From: an uncultured Peptococcaceae bacterium | Lineage (GTDB): Bacteria > Bacillota > Dehalobacteriia > UBA4068 > JAAVYR01 | DNA: 14,789 nt | Assembly: GCA_949739465.1 (NCBI GenBank) | Contig: CATIYQ010000102.1 | Coordinates: forward strand, 1-14,789 | Direction: 5' to 3' | Part shown: piece after piece, positions 1 to 6,392 of the stretch | How the letters are laid out: each line of letters opens with the position of its first letter | Position numbering within the stretch: the first letter of the stretch is position 1 | The notes under the pieces: generated by a model | Seen by the model: the letters and a program-made list of their open reading frames with translations, nothing else | Told to the model about the DNA's origin: nothing | The model's database searches: none | Translations under genes and position numbers: made by a program

Positions 1-1818
1 CCTGCAACGGGCAATCCTATCTCGACAGGAAAAAAAGTGGAAGGTGAACCTACCGGATTTCGCGTTGGCAGCAAATGCTATGAAAGCGATTATGACCCCT
101 GGACTTATGAACCCCTTTATTGGAATGGTAAACCTGTTTATAGCAGTGATGAAGTAGGCAAGGGCGGTTATCCTTATATTGATACCCGTTCTGGTCATTA
201 CAGATTTCTCTATTATGACCGTTCCCCCAATAAGCCTCAACAGGCACAATTATTTCTGGAAGTGTTCTTTCGCGTAGACGCTAAAGGCGACCCCGGGTTT
301 GCCATTGGCAATACGGAATCTGGGGCGGGGAGATTTGACCCTTCTTCTCCGGACGGTCTGTCTATTGTAGTGCCGAACGGTGATGAGGACGCGCAGACCA
401 TCTCCTATGGGACGACGGTGAAAGCGCCTGCCGTGACAGTGCTGACAGAAGAAGAATATAATAACGAAGCAACCAAACCCGTTGACCCTGACCATATGTT
501 CCCGACAACGCCCTCCTCGCCTGGCATCCCCGGCACTGATAAGGGGGAAATCTCTGTTCGGGTAGAATTGGAAGAAACCAAACATTTGGACTGCTTTCCT
601 TATCCTACTGCAGCAGAGGTGAATACGGTTATTCGTCAGATTGGCGGCAGAATTTCCATGGAAAGCAACTATATCTTGCCGACTAATATGATATCCAATG
701 TGGTCAATGAGAATAACGGTTCTGTGCGGTCTCTGTTGGCGTTGATGCCTGACGAGAAGATTCCCAAAGATGAATATTCCGTTGTGTTCAGTATGCGGAA
801 TATTGACGATATGGCAGCCCAGGGCATCTCTATGATTTACTTTGAAACGCCTCTTGCTTATGTCGGCTTCCATACGGGGGCGCTGGCTGCTCAGACAGAA
901 GACTATTCTGAATGTAAACTGACTGTGAATAAGTATGGTGTTGATGGCGGCTTTAAGCTGGAAATCTTCCTCAATGATAAACCGGTGGATAGTCTGGACG
1001 GTCTCGCTATGCGCATTATCATGCCATATGACAGCGAGAGTGCGCCTGCCGTATCTAACGCTAATGGTGCAGAAACAGAGGATAGTGACACCGTAACAGC
1101 GCGGATGTATGGCGCGCCAAGAGGGCAGGATATGTTCAAACAAGGGACAACCGGTACCTACCCTGTGGGATTGCACTATTATGATGCGGAAAATAAATGT
1201 ATGATTTTCCTCACCTCTGTAACAGGCAATTATTATATTTTTTATAGCGAGCCTATTTCTTTTGCTGATATGGCAGGCTTCGACTGGGCGAAGGAAAGCG
1301 TAGACGACCTCTCCAAACGGGGTGTTATCAGCGGTGTTTCCGATACTCGCTTTGATCCTAACGGTCATGTGACCCGAGAACAATTTGCCACCATGTTGGT
1401 ACGGGCCTTTACGCTGTATAGCCCTAAGGTGACAGATTCTATGGTCTTCACTGATGTGGCGAAAAATGACTTTTATGCGCCCTTTATCGCCTCTGCCTAC
1501 AAAGCGGAAGTGATTAGAGGGACGACGGAAACCACCTTTTCGCCAAGAGCCGACATCAGCCGACAGGATTTGGCGGTTATCGTTTATCGAACGCTGACTC
1601 AGTTGGGTGTAAACCTGCCGTCTACCAGACCTGCTACAACCTTTGCTGATGACAATGCCATCGCGCCTTATGCCAGAGACGCGGTGTATGCCCTTTATCA
1701 AGCCGGCATCATTAACGGTGCGGAAGAGGGGCGGTTTAACCCCAACGGCACGGCTACTCGTGCGGAGGCCGCGAAAATCCTCAACGGTGTGCTGAAAGAG
1801 GCTGCAGGACTCTTATAA
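1..1818 (+). CDS. SLH-domain surface protein with cohesin-like segment (5' truncated by window edge)
   Basis: Partial: the frame is open from base 1, so the GTG at 37 is an internal Val and the true start lies upstream. Visible order: (1) nt 1 to about 350, beta-rich, with WNG at 121 and a strand pattern ending in EVFFRVDAKG, which resembles the C-terminal half of a cohesin domain and matches the cohesin-like domain of the next gene. (2) A Pro-rich linker at about 475-540. (3) nt 541-1260, a beta-rich region of the kind that precedes SLH domains in clostridial surface proteins. (4) Three SLH domains at about 1261-1430, 1447-1610 and 1642-1800, each with an F-x-D/W start and an F-x-P-x-x-x-x-x-R core (FDPNGHVTREQ, FSPRADISRQD, FNPNGTATRAE). 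SLH triplets bind pyruvylated secondary cell-wall polymer non-covalently. The gene ends in TAA at 1816, followed by hairpins and a terminator. SLH anchoring is near certain; the cohesin reading is moderate because its N-terminal half is outside the window. Confidence 0.93.
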   Translation, partial: PATGNPISTGKKVEGEPTGFRVGSKCYESDYDPWTYEPLYWNGKPVYSSDEVGKGGYPYIDTRSGHYRFLYYDRSPNKPQQAQLFLEVFFRVDAKGDPGFAIGNTESGAGRFDPSSPDGLSIVVPNGDEDAQTISYGTTVKAPAVTVLTEEEYNNEATKPVDPDHMFPTTPSSPGIPGTDKGEISVRVELEETKHLDCFPYPTAAEVNTVIRQIGGRISMESNYILPTNMISNVVNENNGSVRSLLALMPDEKIPKDEYSVVFSMRNIDDMAAQGISMIYFETPLAYVGFHTGALAAQTEDYSECKLTVNKYGVDGGFKLEIFLNDKPVDSLDGLAMRIIMPYDSESAPAVSNANGAETEDSDTVTARMYGAPRGQDMFKQGTTGTYPVGLHYYDAENKCMIFLTSVTGNYYIFYSEPISFADMAGFDWAKESVDDLSKRGVISGVSDTRFDPNGHVTREQFATMLVRAFTLYSPKVTDSMVFTDVAKNDFYAPFIASAYKAEVIRGTTETTFSPRADISRQDLAVIVYRTLTQLGVNLPSTRPATTFADDNAIAPYARDAVYALYQAGIINGAEEGRFNPNGTATRAEAAKILNGVLKEAAGLL

Positions 1819-1846
1819 TCCTGAAGAAAACATGAAAGAAAAACTG

Positions 1847-1876
1847 GAAATTTTTTCTTAAAAAAGAGAAAATTTC
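1847..1876 (+). other. AT-rich stem-loop in the 3' UTR of the SLH gene
   Basis: Arms 1847-1859 and 1864-1876 pair over 13 bp (one G-U) around an AAAA loop. The stem is almost all A-U and no T-run follows directly, so it is more likely a 3'-UTR structure than a terminator. A small 5-bp hairpin (CCTGG 1881-1885 with CCAGG 1896-1900) lies between it and the real terminator. Confidence 0.5.
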
Positions 1877-1902
1877 TATCCCTGGCAATAAATGACCAGG
1901 TC

Positions 1903-1952
1903 AGCCCATAGAATGTAACGTGTAATCAGGCGTTATATTCTGTGGGCTTTTT
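1903..1952 (+). terminator. Intrinsic terminator of the truncated SLH gene
   Basis: Arms 1903-1920 and 1931-1948 form an 18-bp RNA stem with two G-U wobbles and a 10-nt loop, followed by a T-run (1948-1952). It separates the first gene from the promoter of the next, whose -35 box begins two bases after the T-run. Confidence 0.88.
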
Positions 1953-1953
1953 G

Positions 1954-1982
1954 TTGACAACCGTTTCCAAAAGTAGTATTAT
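1954..1982 (+). promoter_or_regulatory. Strong sigma-A-type promoter for the propeller/cohesin/dockerin gene
   Basis: A perfect -35 TTGACA (1954-1959), a 17-base spacer and -10 TATTAT (1977-1982, 5 of 6 to consensus). The expected transcript start is about 1988-1990, giving a leader of roughly 112 nt. A near-ideal promoter fits an abundant surface protein. The start site is predicted, not measured. Confidence 0.82.
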
Positions 1983-1995
1983 TTGACTGATATAG

Positions 1996-2029
1996 TGGCA
2001 GAAAAAGACGAAAAAGTGTTTTTCTGCCA
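1996..2029 (+). promoter_or_regulatory. Perfect inverted repeat at the 5' end of the leader
   Basis: The 11-base arms TGGCAGAAAAA (1996-2006) and TTTTTCTGCCA (2019-2029) are exact reverse complements around a 12-nt purine-rich loop. With the predicted start near 1989 the hairpin lies within about 10 nt of the mRNA 5' end. This is a position where stem-loops protect Gram-positive S-layer and other abundant mRNAs from decay. Alternatively it is a DNA operator just downstream of the start. A 9-bp direct repeat, ACCAAATTT, follows at 2041-2049 and 2073-2081. Confidence 0.6.
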
Positions 2030-2085
2030 TGGAAAACGTAACCAAATTTCAAAGTAAACGTATTGTATTATGACCAAATTTTAAA

Positions 2086-2104
2086 AGGAAGGTGGATATA
2101 TATG
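2086..2104 (+). promoter_or_regulatory. Ribosome binding site and ATG that fix the start of the dockerin protein
   Basis: AAGGAAGGTGG (2085-2095) lies about 6 nt before ATG 2102. The next codons give MKKKFGSR and a hydrophobic core, a standard signal peptide. The in-frame TTG at 2063 would add 13 residues ahead of the signal peptide and lacks a comparable ribosome site, so it is rejected. Confidence 0.9.
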
Positions 2105-5100
2105 AAGAAAAAATTTGGTTCTCGTATGTTGTCAATATTTCTTGCTGGGGCTATGATTTTTACAAATTTCGGCTTTATGACGCCCGAAGCATTAGCTGAG
2201 GTTGTAGAATACGCTACACCGGCAACGCAAGCCGAGTTGAATGATGTTGCTCGATGGTTTACTGCTGATAATGGCGCATATGCGAAAGGTTCCTATGCAA
2301 AAGTTATTAACGGTACTGTTTATGTATGGGGGGCTAACACCGGCGGCATTCTCGGTATTACCGAGTATGTTGATGCCAATGGTGAAACGGTTCCGGTAGC
2401 AAGCGGAACGAATGTTCCTGTACCAACGGCAATTCCGAAAACTGCCTTTAACAATGAAAATGTTGTTAAAATTCAAATGAGTTTTAATACTACGGTTGCG
2501 CTGACGGACAAGAACAATGTGTATGCTTGGGGTACTAGACCTAGTGCTGGTTTTACACCCTGTATGACTCCCAGCTTGATTGATACCACAGCCATTCATA
2601 GTAAAGGCAGAACGATTGAATCAATCAATGCTGCCGGTCAGATTTTCTATATGATTGACGACCAGGGTGGCGTATATGTTTGCGGTAATGGTGCCGGTAT
2701 TATGCTTGGTACCGAAAAGAGCAAAACTGCAACGAACGTAGCAGAACCGATTCTTCCTGCTTTGCAAACAGCAGTTGGGAAAGCGGTAATGGTTGCCGGT
2801 ATGCACTTCGAAACTTCCTATATTTTGAATGATAAGGGGCATCTGTTTGCTTTCGGTCGTAGTAAATGTAATGAAATTCCGGTTGAAACTACTGCGGACG
2901 AGGCTACCGATTTGAATACTGTCGTTGAAGAATGGGCTTCTCTGAAATTTACTTATTTGTTTGCGGAAGACCAAGCGGCTCTTGTTGTTGACCAAAACGG
3001 CGATGTTTGGGCTTGGGGGAGAAATAACAGTGATCGTTTTGGTTCGCTTGCTAATGGGTATGAAAGAATTGATGCTAACAATAAGGTTTTCGACCATAAT
3101 GTGTTCCAGAAAAAAGCTACACGTGCTTGGTTGTCCTTTAACCGTTTGGTAGTTTTATGTGATGATAACACTGTTTATGCGCAAGGGGATAACTCCAACG
3201 GTGTAATTGTTCCTGGCGGCGGCGCCTCTGTTCCTGCCATGACTCAGATTCTTTTTGATGTTAGCCAATCGTCTACCATTGTTGGTGTTTTCCCTGCTAA
3301 TAACTCTCAGATGGCAATTACCAAATCTGGTGATATGATTTTTGCAGGGTCTAATGAAACTGGTGGTGCCGGCGATGGTACTACTATCTCAAAACCTGCT
3401 GGTACTACCACAACTGTTACATCTTCTACTATGCCTCCTTCTGCTCCGTTGACTAAGAACGCGGTTAGTTATGAATTAGAAATAATTGAAGATGGTAAAA
3501 CAGTTTATTACAGACCGGTTGCTTCCGGTAATGGTACAAAATATACCAAAATCGTTGGTAATAGTTCTGCGACAACAGTTGAAAATATTACTGTAGACGC
3601 AGGGACAACTTTCAAATTAAATGTTTTCTTTGAAGACTTTGGTAAAATCAATACTTTCGTAATGCCGATTCGGTTTAATCCGAAGCATTTAGAAGTGGTA
3701 AACGGCAATGGTAAGGCGTATAGCCGCAACTCCGAAGTGGTAACGCCGGGGGCTATTGGCGCATCTGTGGGGATTGAACAGAAATTTACTGTAAAAGATT
3801 GGAACGGCGGTTCTCTTGCTGTCGGTACGACAACCAATACTTATCCAAAAATTTCTAACTCTGACGGGTGGGTATCCGTAGCTGGTTACTCTGCTGACCC
3901 AAAACCTGTTATTGACGGTAAAGTAAAAATGTTCTCTATTTCTTTCCGTGCTAGAGAGACGGTAAAGGATAACGGTATTGCCTTTGACTTTGCTACTTCT
4001 GAAAACGTTCCCAGTGGTACCGGCATCACCATTTTAGGTTCCGGTTATGATGTTACCGCTAACGGTTTGCCTAATGGCAAAGCCTATTGGTCTCTTTATA
4101 ATGCTTCCAACGAAGGCGGTGAAAGCGGTTACTATGAATTTAATAGCGAACCATTCCCACGCTTTAGCAGCAAATTGGTAATGCTGAACTCTTTGGGCAT
4201 GTCCTTGACTTATGGGGCGGCTAACAATCCTATTGAGTTAAATGAAACAGAGGATGCTGCGTTTAATCCAAGTTGGACTATTAACTGGTCTAACACTAGC
4301 GTTACTTATAAGCTGACGGCTGACCCTTATCATATGGATGGAAGTAAAAAAGTTCCCGGGGCTTCTTTCCCACAGGTAAACTGGAGCTTTGATTCAGAAT
4401 ATGTACCGGACCCCACTAACCGAGACCGTACCTGGGAAGACTATATTACTATTATTGATACGCAAGATACCTATGTTACCTTTAAGGTTAACCCCGACTT
4501 CAAGCCGATAACAAATGAAGCTTCTGGTTGGATAAAGGTAACGGCAACCAGCCAACAGTATCCCTCTATCAGTACCACTTATCACCTCTGCTTAAAGAAC
4601 TTCGCTGCGCCGGCTACCTTGGAATTGGCGCAGAAGGATAGCGATGGTAACCTGGTACAGCTGGGCGATGGTCAAGAAATGATTTATCATTATCGCTCTG
4701 ATGAAAATGAAGATCGTGTATTCTGGGTAGACTTTGGTGGTGCGCCAGAAAATAAGGAAGTGGTTTGGTCTCTCTTAGATAAAAACGGTGACCCAATCGA
4801 CATCTCTGACCCTGACGCAAAGGTTACCTTTAGAAGAAACGATGATGGTTCTGTGACCATTGACCCTCACTACACCACAGCAGGGGATGATTACCTTATT
4901 CTCCATGTGGAATCCTTGTATGATTCTAATAAATTTGACGAAGTAAAGATTAAGATTCATCTTTATGCGACCAACCTTGGTTTCAAGCCGGATGTTGTTC
5001 GGATGGCTGTCATGAAAGACGGCGTGCCTAGCACTATTGATTTGAGTCCATACTTACAAGTACAGCCGATAGACGTATATGATACTAACTATACCTGGGC

Positions 5101-6208
5101 AATTGTTGGAACGCCTTCTCGTGAACCTAGTAACGCTAAGGATGATGAGGGTAATTATGTTGATGGTTTCACTCCTGGTATGACGGTAAACTATGGTACA
5201 TTGGGTTCTGGCAGCACAGCGGCTACCTTTACTGCTTTCGAATGGGCTACTCCTGCCGCTGATAGTGATAATGACTTAGAGGAAGAGTTTGTTACCGTAC
5301 GTGTAACAGAAACACTCTCCGGGAAAACTGCCGATATTAAAATCGCCATTATGGACTTGAACTCTCCTATCGGCATTGACCAATTTGTTGCAACCAATAA
5401 CTTAGGATTTGTAAACGATACGGTTATGGTTAAGGGCGGTTTGCAATTGGGTGATATCATTACTTTCTATGAAACCTATGAAAAGGCTCTTAATGGCATG
5501 CCTTACGGCGGTTCTACCACAATTGTGGAAGGGATGTATCCATACTTTACCTTTGTGGTAGGGAACAGAGACGGTAGTCTTATGTCTGGTGCAGGTGGCT
5601 TCTTAGCTGTTCAAATAACTCGTACAGATAGTGCTACCGGTATTACCACTACTTATGACCCAGTGCCGGTAAGCTATTCTGCAGAACCATCCTTGGTAGA
5701 CGGTTATGCGCACCTCTTTGGTAAAAACACCGGTTCTGTTGCCGATAAGGATATTCGTATCGACTTAGAAGGTCTCAACTTCAAAGAAACAGTTTATACT
5801 GACTCTTCCGGTTACTTTAAGTTTACCAAGTATATTGCGCCTGGTATTTACAACATGGTAGTATCCAAACAGAATTACCTGACGCGCCGAATGGAACCAA
5901 AATCCAGCGGTGTGGGGGGGCTTACCATTCAGGTAAATGACGACGGGGAATTCCATATTTCTACTTACAATCAACCGATTATACTCTTCCCTGGCGAACT
6001 TACCAATGATAATGCTATTAATGTTCAGGATATTAACTACTATGTTTCCAGATGGGTAGGTCAATATGACGGTAACATTACGGACTTCGATGCATACGAT
6101 TTCTTTGAAGATAACGTAATTTCCCTGAAAGACCTGGAACTGCTCTTGATGAGAAAAGACTGGGTAAGCGGTTCTTATCCAATCTGGAGTGTTCCTGAAC
6201 AGAGATAA
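2102..6208 (+). CDS. Secreted RCC1-propeller / cohesin-like / Ig-like / dockerin protein
   Basis: 1368 residues. A signal peptide has a KKK start, a hydrophobic core and probable cleavage after ALA at residue 32. Residues about 60-450 hold seven RCC1-type repeats (VYVWG, VYAWG, VYVCG, LFAFG, VWAWG, VYAQG, MIFAG), enough for a closed seven-bladed propeller. Residues about 497-655 resemble a cohesin jelly roll (DAGTTFKLNV, FNPKHLEVVN, then VKMFSISFRA). Residues about 720-1090 hold two or three Ig-like/BIG-type beta domains, and about 1090-1200 is an unassigned beta-rich segment. Residues about 1200-1267 resemble a carboxypeptidase-regulatory-like domain (YTDSSGYFKF, PGIYNMVVSKQNYL). Residues about 1297-1364 are dockerin-like, with two calcium-loop repeats (ELTNDNAINVQD and DFFEDNVISLKD). 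There is no SLH, sortase or lipobox motif, so surface retention probably runs through the dockerin. It has its own promoter. The propeller ligand is unknown. The overall architecture is well supported; individual Ig boundaries are rough. Confidence 0.9.
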   Translation: MKKKFGSRMLSIFLAGAMIFTNFGFMTPEALAEVVEYATPATQAELNDVARWFTADNGAYAKGSYAKVINGTVYVWGANTGGILGITEYVDANGETVPVASGTNVPVPTAIPKTAFNNENVVKIQMSFNTTVALTDKNNVYAWGTRPSAGFTPCMTPSLIDTTAIHSKGRTIESINAAGQIFYMIDDQGGVYVCGNGAGIMLGTEKSKTATNVAEPILPALQTAVGKAVMVAGMHFETSYILNDKGHLFAFGRSKCNEIPVETTADEATDLNTVVEEWASLKFTYLFAEDQAALVVDQNGDVWAWGRNNSDRFGSLANGYERIDANNKVFDHNVFQKKATRAWLSFNRLVVLCDDNTVYAQGDNSNGVIVPGGGASVPAMTQILFDVSQSSTIVGVFPANNSQMAITKSGDMIFAGSNETGGAGDGTTISKPAGTTTTVTSSTMPPSAPLTKNAVSYELEIIEDGKTVYYRPVASGNGTKYTKIVGNSSATTVENITVDAGTTFKLNVFFEDFGKINTFVMPIRFNPKHLEVVNGNGKAYSRNSEVVTPGAIGASVGIEQKFTVKDWNGGSLAVGTTTNTYPKISNSDGWVSVAGYSADPKPVIDGKVKMFSISFRARETVKDNGIAFDFATSENVPSGTGITILGSGYDVTANGLPNGKAYWSLYNASNEGGESGYYEFNSEPFPRFSSKLVMLNSLGMSLTYGAANNPIELNETEDAAFNPSWTINWSNTSVTYKLTADPYHMDGSKKVPGASFPQVNWSFDSEYVPDPTNRDRTWEDYITIIDTQDTYVTFKVNPDFKPITNEASGWIKVTATSQQYPSISTTYHLCLKNFAAPATLELAQKDSDGNLVQLGDGQEMIYHYRSDENEDRVFWVDFGGAPENKEVVWSLLDKNGDPIDISDPDAKVTFRRNDDGSVTIDPHYTTAGDDYLILHVESLYDSNKFDEVKIKIHLYATNLGFKPDVVRMAVMKDGVPSTIDLSPYLQVQPIDVYDTNYTWAIVGTPSREPSNAKDDEGNYVDGFTPGMTVNYGTLGSGSTAATFTAFEWATPAADSDNDLEEEFVTVRVTETLSGKTADIKIAIMDLNSPIGIDQFVATNNLGFVNDTVMVKGGLQLGDIITFYETYEKALNGMPYGGSTTIVEGMYPYFTFVVGNRDGSLMSGAGGFLAVQITRTDSATGITTTYDPVPVSYSAEPSLVDGYAHLFGKNTGSVADKDIRIDLEGLNFKETVYTDSSGYFKFTKYIAPGIYNMVVSKQNYLTRRMEPKSSGVGGLTIQVNDDGEFHISTYNQPIILFPGELTNDNAINVQDINYYVSRWVGQYDGNITDFDAYDFFEDNVISLKDLELLLMRKDWVSGSYPIWSVPEQR
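2290..3450 (+). repeat. Seven RCC1-type protein repeats (one complete beta-propeller)
   Basis: Each repeat is about 50-60 residues and ends in a hydrophobic strand, then a D-x-x-G/N turn, then V-[YW]-x-x-G. The signature strands encode VYVWGAN, VYAWGTR, VYVCGNG, LFAFGRS, VWAWGRN, VYAQGDN and MIFAGSN. Seven is the canonical blade number for RCC1 propellers. The blades are divergent at DNA level, so this is an old domain and not a recent tandem expansion. Confidence 0.85.
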
Positions 6209-6220
6209 TAAGTGGCACAT

Positions 6221-6268
6221 AAAATCAAATTGATTTTTCATCCGGGGTGGGGTTTTCCCTTCCCCGGA
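6221..6268 (+). other. Stem-loops after the dockerin gene (weak AT stem, then GC-rich hairpin A)
   Basis: A short AT stem (6221-6227 with 6231-6237) is followed by hairpin A. TCCGGGG (6241-6247) pairs with CCCCGGA (6262-6268), extended inward by 6249-6252 with 6257-6260 around a TTTT loop. No T-run follows hairpin A. Its 3' arm overlaps the 5' arm of the next, larger hairpin, so the two full structures cannot coexist. Confidence 0.6.
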
Positions 6269-6319
6269 TAAGCCGCAAAGAGACGTCGCGGTGGTGACGT
6301 CTTTTTGTGGCTTATCCGG
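6264..6319 (+). terminator. Long 24-bp hairpin B with internal T-run, probable terminator or attenuator
   Basis: Arms 6264-6287 and 6296-6319 pair over 24 bp with two G-U wobbles and an 8-nt loop. The inner part alone (AGACGTC 6281-6287 with GACGTCT 6296-6302, then TTTTT to 6306) has the form of an intrinsic terminator, so polymerase could stop inside the arm. The downstream gap to the next start codon shows no good promoter, so partial read-through may supply the next gene. That last point is inference. Confidence 0.7.
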
Positions 6320-6392
6320 AACTCGGCAGAAGATTAAAACATAAAATATATGGACAGGCAAAATAGACTTTACGGCAAAAGGAGGGATACAC

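Noticed and set aside
37..39. GTG as start codon of the first gene
   Set aside because: The frame is open to base 1, there is no ribosome site (only an A-run) and no signal peptide follows; the gene is cut by the window edge.
250..1701. Long 483-codon minus-strand open frame opposite the SLH gene
   Set aside because: The product has no recognisable domain, and the plus strand encodes three clear SLH domains in the same place; it is a shadow.
2064..2071. Second promoter with TATTAT -10 at 2066-2071
   Set aside because: No acceptable -35 at 16-18 bases upstream, and the leader would be very short compared with the strong promoter at 1954.
2063..2101. TTG start 13 codons upstream for the dockerin gene
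   Set aside because: It would place 13 residues before a clear MKKK-type signal peptide and lacks a ribosome site, whereas ATG 2102 has a good one.
5914..5920. G7 tract in the dockerin gene (a similar G7 at 9564-9570 in the SLH beta-helix gene) as phase-variation switches
   Set aside because: Both are short, lie deep inside intact reading frames, and encode expected residues (GVGGL and CGGANC); seven G is weak evidence for slippage control.
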